Below are positions 1-9,248 of a stretch of 64,000 nucleotides of DNA, one piece after another. Position 1 is the first letter of the stretch. The number at the start of each line of letters is the position of its first letter. A program made the translations under genes and the position numbers. Origin of the DNA: Tritrichomonas musculus (taxonomy: Eukaryota; Parabasalia; Tritrichomonadida; Tritrichomonadidae); NCBI GenBank assembly GCA_039105265.1, contig JAPFFF010000018.1, positions 930,001-994,000 of the forward strand, written 5' to 3'. Below the pieces are notes generated by a model. The model was not told the origin of the DNA. It searched no databases and saw only the letters and a program-made list of their open reading frames with translations.

Positions 1-2713
1 AATGCGCCAACATACATCTGTACTTTGAAGCCATCTCCAAATGGAATGCTCCTTTTTTCATGTATTTGTATTCGTATTCATTTAAATATATACGTCCAAT
101 TGCAAAATGTGCATTTGCATTATTTTGATTTGCAGCGAGTGTAAAATAATGAATAGATTTGTTGATGTCATGTGAAATATATTTTCCTCCATAATAAATA
201 AAACCAAGATAGAGTTGTGCATTTGCATTATTTTGATTTGCAGCGAGTGTAAAATAATGAATAGATTTGTTGATGTCACGTGAAATATATTTTCCTCCAT
301 AATAAATAAAACCAAAATAGAATTGTGCATTTGCATCATTTTGATTTGCAGCGAGTGTAAAATAATGAATAGATTTGTTGATGTCACGTGAAATATATTC
401 TCCTTCATAATAAATAAAACCAAGATTTATTTGTGCAATTGCATTGTTTTGATTTGCAGCGAGTGTCAAATAATGAATAGCTTTGTTGATGTCACGTGGA
501 ATATATTCTCCTTTTGAATAAATAAGACCAAGATAATATTGTGCATCTGCATTATTTTGATTTGCAGCGAGTGTCAAATAATGAATAGCTTTGTTGATGT
601 CACGTGGAATATATTTTCCTTCATAATAAATAAAACCAAGATAATTTTGTGCATCTGCATTGTTTTGATTTGCAGCGAGTGTCAAATAATGAATAGCTTT
701 GTTGATGTCACGTGGAATATATTCTCCTTTTGAATAAATAAGACCAAGATAATATTGTGCATCTTCATTATTTTGATTTGCAGCGAGTGTCAAATAATGA
801 ATAGATTTGTTGATGTCACGTGAAATATATCTTCCTTCATAATAAATGTATCCAAGATTTGTTTGTGGAGCTGCATGATTTTGATTTGCAGCGAGTGTAA
901 AATAATGAATAGCTTTGTTGATGTCACGTGGAATATATTTTCCTTCATAATAAATAAAACCAAGATAATTTTGTGCATCTGCATTGTTTTGATTTGCAGC
1001 AAGTGTAAAATAATGAATAGCTTTGTTGATGTCACGTGATATATATTTTCCTCTATAATAAATTTCACCAAGATAGGATTGAGCTTCAATGTCATTCTGA
1101 TCTGATGAAATTTCAAAATAATGAATAATTGCATTTATATTTTTAATAAAATAACTTTGTGGATAATGTTTTAAACTAAGGCGAAATTGTGAAGTTAAGT
1201 GGTTTATATTGAAATATTCTGAATACATGTGGATGTATTTGATCAAATATGAAAATTCGTTTTCTTGTTTGTAAAAGAGTTCCAGGTATCGTTTGTATTT
1301 AGGATTGTCGTTTTCATAAATAAGCATCCAATATTGGAAATTTTCTCTTTTCAGATCATTTTGTAAAAATGTTTCTTTTATTGAAATTTTATCGATGAAG
1401 TTTTCATAAAATGAATCAATCAGCATAGTGATTTTTGGTCTTGTCGTCGGCTCTTCGTTCTTGCATTCTTTGAAAATGTCATTTAAAATTGATTTCAAAT
1501 CAAAAGATTCTTCAAATTGAAAAATTGTTTGTTCCATTTGAGAATCTTGTTTTGAAAAAATGAATTCAAAAAGTTGCCCTAATGAATAAACGTCTTCCTC
1601 AAACGTATATTCTTTGATGGTGCCGTCTCTGATTTCTGGTGGATGAAAATTGGATCCAAAATCAATTGTTGTTTCTTCCGTGATTTCTTGTTCTTCTTCT
1701 CCAATCATTCGATCAAAATCGATAAGAAACAGTCTTTTATATTTGTCAACAATGAAATTATCTGGTTTCATGTCTCTATAAATCAGCTTATTGTTCTGCA
1801 AATATTCAATGATAACCATCATTTGAAAGATTAAATTTACTTTGTCTTCAAAAAAATGTGTTTCCTTGATCATTTTATCTAATCTTTGGCCTCTTATGTA
1901 TTCAATAACCATGCACTTTTCATTATTGATTATGCTTTCTCCATAAAAACGTGGTAATGAAGGGTGCCTGATTCTTTCATAGTTCTTTATTTCTCGATCA
2001 TATAATTGCTTGCCTTTCTCATCTTTTAGGTAAAGAGTTTTGATTGCAAATAATTGACCTAATTCAATATGGTAAATTAAACGGGCATACGATGTACATC
2101 CAACTCCCAAATGTTGCAAAAATAAGATTTTTTCTTTATTTAAAATTTTTTCTGGAATTTGAAAATTTTCAATTTTTGACTCTTCAAGTTTTTCATAACT
2201 TTTATTGATTAGATATGTCGAGAAACTTGGTATGAGGAATTTCATAATTTCTTCACATTCTGTATTTCTTGTATCAAATTGGCTGGAAAACTCTTGAATT
2301 GTCCGTAAATAATTGTTTATATCAAAATCATTAAGAGTAGCATTAAAGCTGGTTTGCAAGTCTTTTGGTAAATCTTCTTTCATAACTGATTCACATACAG
2401 GAATTATTATCATATTTGTTTCTTCTTTGAAAATAGACGATATTTCGTTGATATTTGTTGGGTTGATAAAAAGTATCGTTTTATCAAATAAAATTACAAA
2501 ATATGAATCATCTAATTCATCTATTTTGTCAATTACTACGATTTTTGATTCTTTCGTTGGATATTTTGTCTCTTTTTCTTCATCTTTAATTTCTGTAATT
2601 TCACTTTCGAGATAGCACTTGAATTGGTACAAGACTTCATTTAGATATATATTTCCTATGGAAACCTTCTTTTGGTTGAATTTTTCTTTGAAATATTGGA
2701 GTTTTTGGAGCAT
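1..2713 (-). CDS. Kinase-Sel1 repeat protein, copy 1, open at left edge
   Basis: Reading from an ATG at 2713 the frame stays open to base 1, about 904 residues, so the C-terminus lies outside the window. Residues 1-200 are an unassigned N-terminal region. A protein kinase domain follows at about 203-440: a glycine loop (LGVGCTSYA), the AIK lysine, YRDMKPDN as catalytic loop (Tyr replaces the usual His of HRD) and DFD in place of DFG. From about 528 onward the protein is Sel1-like repeats of 36 residues. Sel1 repeats are protein-binding alpha-solenoids, so a scaffolded signalling kinase is the likely role; the substrate is unknown. The DFD and YRD variants leave activity uncertain. The ATG at 2713 is chosen because the frame is open from there. 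Copy 2 at 31946-34440 is nearly identical but broken. Confidence 0.85.
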   Translation of the reverse strand, partial: MLQKLQYFKEKFNQKKVSIGNIYLNEVLYQFKCYLESEITEIKDEEKETKYPTKESKIVVIDKIDELDDSYFVILFDKTILFINPTNINEISSIFKEETNMIIIPVCESVMKEDLPKDLQTSFNATLNDFDINNYLRTIQEFSSQFDTRNTECEEIMKFLIPSFSTYLINKSYEKLEESKIENFQIPEKILNKEKILFLQHLGVGCTSYARLIYHIELGQLFAIKTLYLKDEKGKQLYDREIKNYERIRHPSLPRFYGESIINNEKCMVIEYIRGQRLDKMIKETHFFEDKVNLIFQMMVIIEYLQNNKLIYRDMKPDNFIVDKYKRLFLIDFDRMIGEEEQEITEETTIDFGSNFHPPEIRDGTIKEYTFEEDVYSLGQLFEFIFSKQDSQMEQTIFQFEESFDLKSILNDIFKECKNEEPTTRPKITMLIDSFYENFIDKISIKETFLQNDLKRENFQYWMLIYENDNPKYKRYLELFYKQENEFSYLIKYIHMYSEYFNINHLTSQFRLSLKHYPQSYFIKNINAIIHYFEISSDQNDIEAQSYLGEIYYRGKYISRDINKAIHYFTLAANQNNADAQNYLGFIYYEGKYIPRDINKAIHYFTLAANQNHAAPQTNLGYIYYEGRYISRDINKSIHYLTLAANQNNEDAQYYLGLIYSKGEYIPRDINKAIHYLTLAANQNNADAQNYLGFIYYEGKYIPRDINKAIHYLTLAANQNNADAQYYLGLIYSKGEYIPRDINKAIHYLTLAANQNNAIAQINLGFIYYEGEYISRDINKSIHYFTLAANQNDANAQFYFGFIYYGGKYISRDINKSIHYFTLAANQNNANAQLYLGFIYYGGKYISHDINKSIHYFTLAANQNNANAHFAIGRIYLNEYEYKYMKKGAFHLEMASKYRCMLAH
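91..1080 (-). repeat. 108-bp tandem array encoding Sel1 repeats
   Basis: The word GCAGCGAGTGT (or one-base variants) recurs every 108 bp, at about 132, 240, 348, 456, 564, 672, 780, 888 and 996. That is nine units of exactly 36 codons. The duplicate gene at 32600-32800 has only one unit of this type at the same place, so copy 1 gained about eight in-frame units. Unit-to-unit identity is high, suggesting recent expansion by slippage or unequal exchange. Confidence 0.9.
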
Positions 2714-3199
2714 TTGTAAAATGTAAAATAAATTTGCCCTATTAAGCAAAAACAAGACAGAATAACGAAAATATGAAAATTTTTAAATTATTTATGTGTA
2801 TTTCTTTTTTGTTTTTTGATGATTCCTTTATTTCAATGTTCATCTAGATCATTTTTGCAAAAATTTTATAATTTTCAATACTTCCTCTGAGAAACAGGAA
2901 ATCTGCTTTTCCGATTAGATTATTGTTGAATTAAAAAAGTTTTAAAAGGTATTAAAGTTTATTCTGCTCTTATTTTATATTGAAATATATATTTGTTAAA
3001 TAATATTATTTAGCAAAACTATTCAAATACAAGTTTATTCCGTATTTTCAAGAAAATAATCTTTTTATTACTTAAAAAATAGCAGAATAATTGATAATTT
3101 CGTTTATTCCAATTCAAATCAAATTGAAAATATCAATTATTTCCAATATTTCAAACAAATACTTATTGTGCATATTATAAATAACCACAAAAAACTTCA
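2714..3199. other. Upstream flank of kinase-Sel1 copy 1, duplicated
   Basis: AT-rich non-coding DNA that is closely similar to 34441-34923. Similarity stops near 3199 and 34923, which marks one edge of a segmental duplication containing the gene and its promoter side. No other gene is visible. Confidence 0.75.
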
Positions 3200-4526
3200 A
3201 TAATTCCAGCAAATTTGACTCGATTTTTTAATGAATATTTATACAATCTGCCACTTTGGCTCAGTTGTCGCAGAAGACCAATTTGACTGTTTATTCACCA
3301 CCTGGTAAATTGAATGCTTAGATTTCTGACACGAGAGGCTGTTTACTGCTTGGAATTGGCGACAACAATGATGGCAAAATCACAAATTTTCAATCAAAAA
3401 ACACATCCGCAACCAGCCAGCTGCAATTTCTCCTGCTTGCATTGGAGAGGGCACTCTTTGCATGTTTTCGAAGAGTGGTGCCAGTATGAGGCAGATCGTC
3501 TACTGCTATTATGAAATAAATGAAGAGAAACAAGTTTTTCTTGACATCAATGATGATAAAATAGTGTCACTTTTTATCGGTTAATTTCAACCGCAATACA
3601 GTCAATAAATGGCATAATCCGCCCATTGCAGCCATTTCTCTTCGAAATGATGAATGCAACGAGTGATGTATGCTTGTATAACCAAATTTGTTGTTCTGAG
3701 TTTAAATTTGGTCGAGTCTTCAGGTCTTCAATTCATTCAGAATGGACCGTCCTCGAATTTTCACTAGCTACAAAACTCAAATGATACGAAATTGCCAGGC
3801 AGTCAGCAAAGAAGGCTGTATCTTTTGACTTGAATCAAATTCATATGGATAACTCGGGGTCCAAAGATGACAAAGTTCGGTTTTATCATTCACAGAAAAT
3901 GCGTCACTTTTATGATAATATATCAAGGCAGCCTACGATGTAAGAAAGTAAAATTCTTTCATAAAGTGATAGCAAACATGGCGAGATCCTCCTCCACAGC
4001 TGTACTATTAAAAAACATACATCAAGAGAGATGATTATCACAGGAGATGCCACATTCTCCAATACTAATTTGCGTGAAAATTTCATTGTTGGGCAAAAAT
4101 CAGTCATTTATATTCCCATTCAATATGAACCACTTCTTGTATTTACCAAGTTCAATGGGAAATAGGTTCTCTAAAATCAATTGGAATCTATTGTCTTCTT
4201 GACTATTGCTGAAGAAATGTTTGATAGTGACACCTAATCATGAAAATGCACATGCAATGTCCAAAGACCTGAAAGAACATCATCTTCAGAAAATTATTCA
4301 TAGTCTTTAACACATAAAAACATATCTGAGAATTACCAATTTCTTCTAAAAAATTAAACTCTTTATTAGCAATTATAGTCATCAAACAACTATCCATCTT
4401 ATCACACTAAAAAAAAATATTCTCTTTAAATATTAAAAATTCTATCTTCCAATACCATTCAAAAATGCATTTTCCCAAAAGTGATATTTAATGTTTGTTT
4501 TTGTTCTTAATGATGTGCAATCATAC
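3200..4526. other. Decayed, comparatively GC-rich stretch without intact gene
   Basis: Between about 3230 and 4170 base composition is visibly less AT-rich than around it and short open stretches occur on the + strand (for example 3314-3514 and about 4030-4160), all interrupted by stops. This looks like an old gene or transposase remnant, but I could not assign a family. 4170-4526 is AT-rich with nothing recognised. Confidence 0.4.
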
Positions 4527-6272
4527 TTAGTATAGTGTTGTTCGTGGAACTACTATTTCTTTGGCTCTAATATTTGTAAAGCAAGGCGTATATGAATAAT
4601 ATATCTTATCTGTTCCGTTAATGCGACAAGAGAATGGATTAGAAAGATTATATGTATGAATATTTTTTCCATGCTCAAAATGAACCAATTTGTAGATCAA
4701 TGACAGATCATCTAAATCAGGTTTACTACGTTTTTGTGCGCAAATATCGCCGAGACAATATTTTTCATTTGGATCATTTCTGTAAATATTTCTTCCATAA
4801 GGAAAAGGAGGTTGATATTTTTTAATTCCGATTAAATCGAGAATTGTTGGTGCAAAATCGTAAAAAGTAATTTCACCATTAATTTTGTTTTCAACTTTAT
4901 TCATTCCTGGGAATAGAATAAACAATTCTTTATAATTCATTTGATATGGTGGATGATCGGGATAAATAACAAGAAGAGTGTGTTCATACATTTTCAATTC
5001 TAAAAATTTGTTTAAAAATCTTTTCAGCGCATGATCAATGCAGTAGAATGGCTTATGATATTCTGGAATATCAGGAAAGTTTAGATTGCACCACTTTGGT
5101 CTAACGTAAGGAATATGAGTGTTAGAATTGACAACCAACGATAAATAATGTTTCTCAAAATTCGAGTCTCGAATTATTTTATCTATTTTGGGCAAATATT
5201 CATCTGCCAAATAATTGAACAAATATAAATCATTCTTCGCTTTGTATATTCTTTGTATATTGTGATGTTTTATCCATTTATCAAATCCCATAACAGGATT
5301 TTTGCCAGTTACCATGTAATCCAACTTGTAATTCAATGTATTTAAAATATCTGATACTCCTTTGATATCAATTACATATAAATAATCAGTTTGACTTGCC
5401 AATTCGCCCCATTTTGGATCTGGATATATTTGAGGCATCCCTGTTTGGGTAACTAATAAACCTGAAAATGACCATGTTGTGTATGGTTGTGGTATGATTG
5501 GTGAAATATATTCAAATATGTTGGAAAAATTATTTAAGTTGGGTGAAATTTTGGCATCATTAACTATTTCACTTGGAAATGATTCTAATTGAACAAGTAT
5601 CAGATTTTTCAATTTATTCGATGTATTCAAAACTTGCGGTTGCACGTTAAATTTGGAATCTATCATTCTTTTCAATATTGAATAATATGAATCTGAATTT
5701 AAATCAAATAATGAATTGTTGCTCTTTTCATGAAAATCACAAAGGATTGAAAACATAAAAATAAACATTAAATGGAAGTTAATGATATTAATGATGAATG
5801 AAATTTTTGGTAATGTTATTTCTTTCTCAAAACATGGAAAGAAAATAAGAGAAATACATGAAAAAATACCAAGAATAATGAAGGGAATAAAGCTTTTTTG
5901 GTTCTTAAAAATATAATTAAAATCAATCGCATTAAGTGCTTGAGAATTAAATGGGGAATTCATAAAATTCCATGAAATTGTCTCGATGAAGCATATAATT
6001 AAAATAAGAAAAAAAAGAAAATCTGATTTGTAATTGAACTTGAAACATCGTTTCTCTTTCAATTTAGATGCTTCTTTTGTCGTAATGGAAAAAAACAGCA
6101 AGTAAAAAAAGTAAAAAAATATATTCAAAAGTGATCTCGAGATCGTTTGACCTAATATTATTTTATCGAATTCCAAAAAAGATAAAATTCCTAGTCGGAA
6201 AACAAATTTTAAAACATCTAGAACTTGCTTTTTTTGTTTATTATATGATTCTATATTAATTAAAGCGTACAA
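4527..6272 (-). CDS. LtaS/MdoB-like membrane phosphoethanolamine/phosphoglycerol transferase (sulfatase fold)
   Basis: 581 codons. The N-terminal ~210 residues contain several hydrophobic segments, probably four to five membrane spans. The rest is an extracytoplasmic sulfatase-superfamily domain like bacterial LtaS/MdoB. It shows LVQLESFPSE (first metal-site strand), TTWSFSG with a candidate Thr nucleophile, NSNTHIPY (His ligand) and YPDHPPY (Asp-His metal ligands). Family members move a phospho-head group from a phospholipid to a glycan; here the acceptor is unknown and a role in surface glycoconjugates is inference. The first in-frame ATG is only at about 5954. Upstream the frame opens on non-ATG codons and runs into a stop, so the 5' end is uncertain: the gene may be 5'-damaged or start unusually. 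A 42-bp tandem repeat lies just upstream. Confidence 0.7.
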   Translation of the reverse strand: MYALINIESYNKQKKQVLDVLKFVFRLGILSFLEFDKIILGQTISRSLLNIFFYFFYLLFFSITTKEASKLKEKRCFKFNYKSDFLFFLILIICFIETISWNFMNSPFNSQALNAIDFNYIFKNQKSFIPFIILGIFSCISLIFFPCFEKEITLPKISFIINIINFHLMFIFMFSILCDFHEKSNNSLFDLNSDSYYSILKRMIDSKFNVQPQVLNTSNKLKNLILVQLESFPSEIVNDAKISPNLNNFSNIFEYISPIIPQPYTTWSFSGLLVTQTGMPQIYPDPKWGELASQTDYLYVIDIKGVSDILNTLNYKLDYMVTGKNPVMGFDKWIKHHNIQRIYKAKNDLYLFNYLADEYLPKIDKIIRDSNFEKHYLSLVVNSNTHIPYVRPKWCNLNFPDIPEYHKPFYCIDHALKRFLNKFLELKMYEHTLLVIYPDHPPYQMNYKELFILFPGMNKVENKINGEITFYDFAPTILDLIGIKKYQPPFPYGRNIYRNDPNEKYCLGDICAQKRSKPDLDDLSLIYKLVHFEHGKNIHTYNLSNPFSCRINGTDKIYYSYTPCFTNIRAKEIVVPRTTLY

Positions 6273-6310
6273 TTTAAGATAATATTAATTTAAAAGATGT
6301 TCAGAAAAAA

Positions 6311-6436
6311 ATGAAGATGAAAAATTCAGAGTATATTCAATTCTCACAAAATATGAAGATGAAAAATTCAGAGTATATTCAATTCTCACAAAATATGAAG
6401 ATGAAAAATTCAGAGTATATTCAATTCTCACAAAAT
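6311..6436. repeat. Three tandem copies of a 42-bp unit
   Basis: The unit beginning ATGAAGATGAAAAATTCAGA starts at 6311, 6353 and 6395, with essentially identical copies. It lies immediately upstream of the LtaS-like gene on the opposite strand, where it could disturb or supply promoter sequence. Confidence 0.9.
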
Positions 6437-6879
6437 ATGATCGTTAATAATAAAATTTTAGACAATTTTAAATGAGAAAAAAAAAAGAAATTTCTCAATA
6501 AAAAATTCATATTTTTCCATTTATTTTAAGAATATATTTTTGTTATTTTTGATTGTTAAATTAAAAAGAAAAATTTTATAAAGAAAACTTTTCCAGCATA
6601 TTTTTTCATAAAAATTTATTTAGGTAATATGTCATTTTGTTCTTTCAGAATGTTAAAAGAAAATTTGGGTTTCAAATGTACTGGATTTGTACACTAATGA
6701 ATAAAATATTCTAATTTATAATTAGATCTAATTATAAAAATTTTTTATGGGAAGATTTAATTAACTTTACTTTTTTATGGGAAGATTTGATATAGAGTTC
6801 TTTTTACAAAGTGGCGGTAACTGTGATTGCGATAGTTTTTACACTAGTATCGTTTTATTTCATTTATTTAATGAACGGA
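6437..6879. other. AT-rich spacer, nothing recognised
   Basis: No coding pattern, RNA or transposon end seen. A 15-bp duplication (TTTTTATGGGAAGAT) occurs at about 6741 and 6772. Confidence 0.5.
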
Positions 6880-7207
6880 AAAGGTTTAATATGCTGAAAC
6901 TATTAAGATCTATTTCTGAATCAATTCCTTCAGTCATATTGAATGAGTGTTGGCACATTTTTTCAGCAATATCTTCAAATGTAGACATTTATTCGCTTCA
7001 AATGACATGCACTTTTTACATAATCAGGATGTTGAATGAGGAGACTGATGGTGGTGCTTTTGGAAATTTTGTTGGTTTGTTCATTGATTTCTCTTTGACA
7101 TTTTGTTTTAGATACTTCTTAGTAAAAAGGAGCAAAAGAAGAACACCAAGCGAATAAACATCAGTTTTATTATCACATTCTTCTTCAACATGACAATAAT
7201 TATGCAT
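6880..7207 (-). pseudogene. Protein kinase C-lobe remnant
   Basis: Minus-strand reading gives NKTDVYSLGVLLL, the kinase subdomain IX pattern (DVYSxGV), then KFPKAPPSVSSF, CMSFEANKC and, after a frame change, TFEDIAEKM followed by HSFNMTEGID. This is the end of a trichomonad-type kinase domain, where a motif like C..P..RPTFEDI is expected. The catalytic loop, DFG and N-lobe are absent and the reading frame is interrupted, so it is a 5'-truncated, frameshifted host gene fragment. It is not the tail of the neighbouring kinase-Sel1 genes. Confidence 0.75.
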
Positions 7208-7648
7208 TGAAATTTTTTTGAGATGTACAACAGTTATTATTATTTATATGTCTATTAGTGTTGATGTGAAAATAGATCCTTAAAAAATGATGAATTCATT
7301 GAAAAATCAAAAAGGAAATTGATTGTACAAAATGGATGAATTTATAATTTTGCAATCAAATGAAAATAGTTGAACTGACATTAAAATTTTGAATCTATGT
7401 AATTTACTGCAGAAACATAAAAATAATTAAATATCTTAGAGACTGTCTTGAACATGATAATATTAAAATCAAAAACATTTTATTTCAAGTAAAAAAAAAA
7501 TTAATTCACAGCTTCAGAATGCTTTATCATCAATTGTAGTTTATTTATATGAGAATTAAGATTTTGAAAGAACTTACTTGCATTTATTCCATTGTTGTAA
7601 TGAATGACCTCGGTGTCTCTGAAATTTCTAATTGTTAAAAATTCAAAC
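7208..7648. other. Spacer, nothing recognised
   Basis: AT-rich DNA between the dead kinase fragment and the TTAA target site of the next transposon. No gene or repeat pattern seen. Confidence 0.5.
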
Positions 7649-7996
7649 TTAAGGGTGTGCTCTAAACGGTCGCTATAAAAAATGGTTTTATCTTTGTTTA
7701 TAATGATTTTTTATCTTATATTACTATTTATTACATTAATATTTTTTTTAAATAATATATATATTCAATATGAATTCATATTATTGAAAAAGCAAAATTA
7801 TAAAATATCTAATTCTCCATCAAAACAAAATATCAAAAATTCCCTCTGTGAAAATTTTAGTATCATGATTTATATTATCATGGGAAAATATAAAATCGCA
7901 ATTACTGATTCTTAAGGCTATCTATTATTTTTAAATTTTAAATCTTTACATAAAAAAACGTATGATTGGTTAACAGATATTCCAAATATTTGTTAA

Positions 7997-9176
7997 CCAA
8001 AATTCTAAACGTACAAAAAATAATGTGGAAATTTGAAAGTGCTGCAAATTTTGCAGAGATGCACATAAAAAAATGAAGCATATTCCATTGTCTTTACTAC
8101 TATATGAAGTACCTATAATGAGTTTTTCTCATAAAAATTCAAAAAAAAGTAATAATAAATATTGATTACAAAAATATATTTCTATAAAAACTGGTGTATA
8201 ATCATAATTTCATTATATATTTAATTTCTCTGTTTTTGGCCTTTGTAATCCTTATAGATATCTCTGTGGTTAAAAAGGTGACCATAAAGGGTATTTGCAT
8301 CATAACTTGCCATAGCTTGAATATAATGCAGCAATTTTTATATCAATAGAATAATCATTAATAGTATATTCCTATCTTTACTACAAAACATGTTTAGGCG
8401 TTTTTCAATAGATTAATCTGATATCATTAACTATGATGAAGTTAATATTTTCAAGTTTCTGCTTTGTGAATCTTTTCTAAAATATGTAAAATTAATATAA
8501 AGCATCAAATTATCTGGATAAACTCGAAAAATAAGGCTCTCTATTAAAATCTTTTCCACATTCAAATATTAATCGTCATAGTTAAATTATACCTTATAAC
8601 CGTTTTTTGTATTTAAAAAATGTTTTTAATAGAGAACTTTATTTTCATCTTGAATTTAAATATTTTTGGGTTTTATATTAATTTTACATATTTTAGAAAA
8701 GATTCACAAAGCAGAAACTTGAAAATATTAACTTCATCATAGTTAATGATATCAGATTAATCTATTGAAAAACGCCTAAACATGTTTTGTAGTAAAGATA
8801 GGAATATACTATTAATGATTATTCTATTGATATAAAAATTGCTGCATTATATTCAAGCTATGGCAAGTTATGATGCAAATACCCTTTATGATCACCTTTT
8901 TAACCACAGAGATATCTATAAGGATTACAAAGGCCAAAAACAGAGAAATTAAATATATAATGAAATTATGATTATACACCAGTTTTTATAGAAATATATT
9001 TTTTTAATCAATATTTATTATTACTTTTTTTTGAATTTTTATGAGAAAAACTCATTATAGGTACTTCATATAGTAGTAAAGACAATGGAATATGCTTCAT
9101 TTTTTTATGTGCATCTCTGCAAAATTTGCAGCACTTTCAAATTTCCACATTATTTTTTGTACGTTTAGAATTTTGG
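7997..9176. mobile_element. Nested palindromic (foldback) element flanked by TTAA
   Basis: The left end CCAAAATTCTAAACG (7997) is the exact reverse complement of the right end (9162-9176). The two arms match almost perfectly for about 510 bp each, apart from a handful of differences such as one base near 8283/8892 and a different centre (about 8510-8680). TTAA flanks both ends (7993-7996, 9177-9180). It codes for nothing visible. It is probably a non-autonomous foldback MITE mobilised by a TTAA-targeting transposase and inserted upstream of the Kolobok gene. Confidence 0.8.
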
Positions 9177-9248
9177 TTAACATAAAATAAAAGATTACAT
9201 AACTATATAACGATTTTGTTTTACTTTTTTATCTGAAGATAACTCATA

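Noticed and set aside
82-1134. Minus-strand frames 82-423 and 790-1134
   Set aside because: They are other-register readings of the Sel1 repeat array; the real frame starts at 2713 and is open to the left edge.
1643-2615. Plus-strand frames at 1643-1834 and 2313-2615, and their counterparts at 33368 and 34039
   Set aside because: They are antisense shadows of the kinase-Sel1 copies; they recur in both copies only because the gene is duplicated.
3230-3540. GC-richer stretch inspected for tRNA genes
   Set aside because: No cloverleaf-compatible arms or T-loop consensus found by eye; I also saw no rRNA or tRNA elsewhere in the window.
4203-4397. Minus-strand 64-residue frame
   Set aside because: Short, Met/Cys/Phe-rich, no recognisable pattern, in decayed DNA.
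7682-7915. Hydrophobic 77-residue frame near the left end of the Kolobok element
   Set aside because: Composition is what translated AT-rich DNA gives; no conserved pattern and no known extra gene in such elements.
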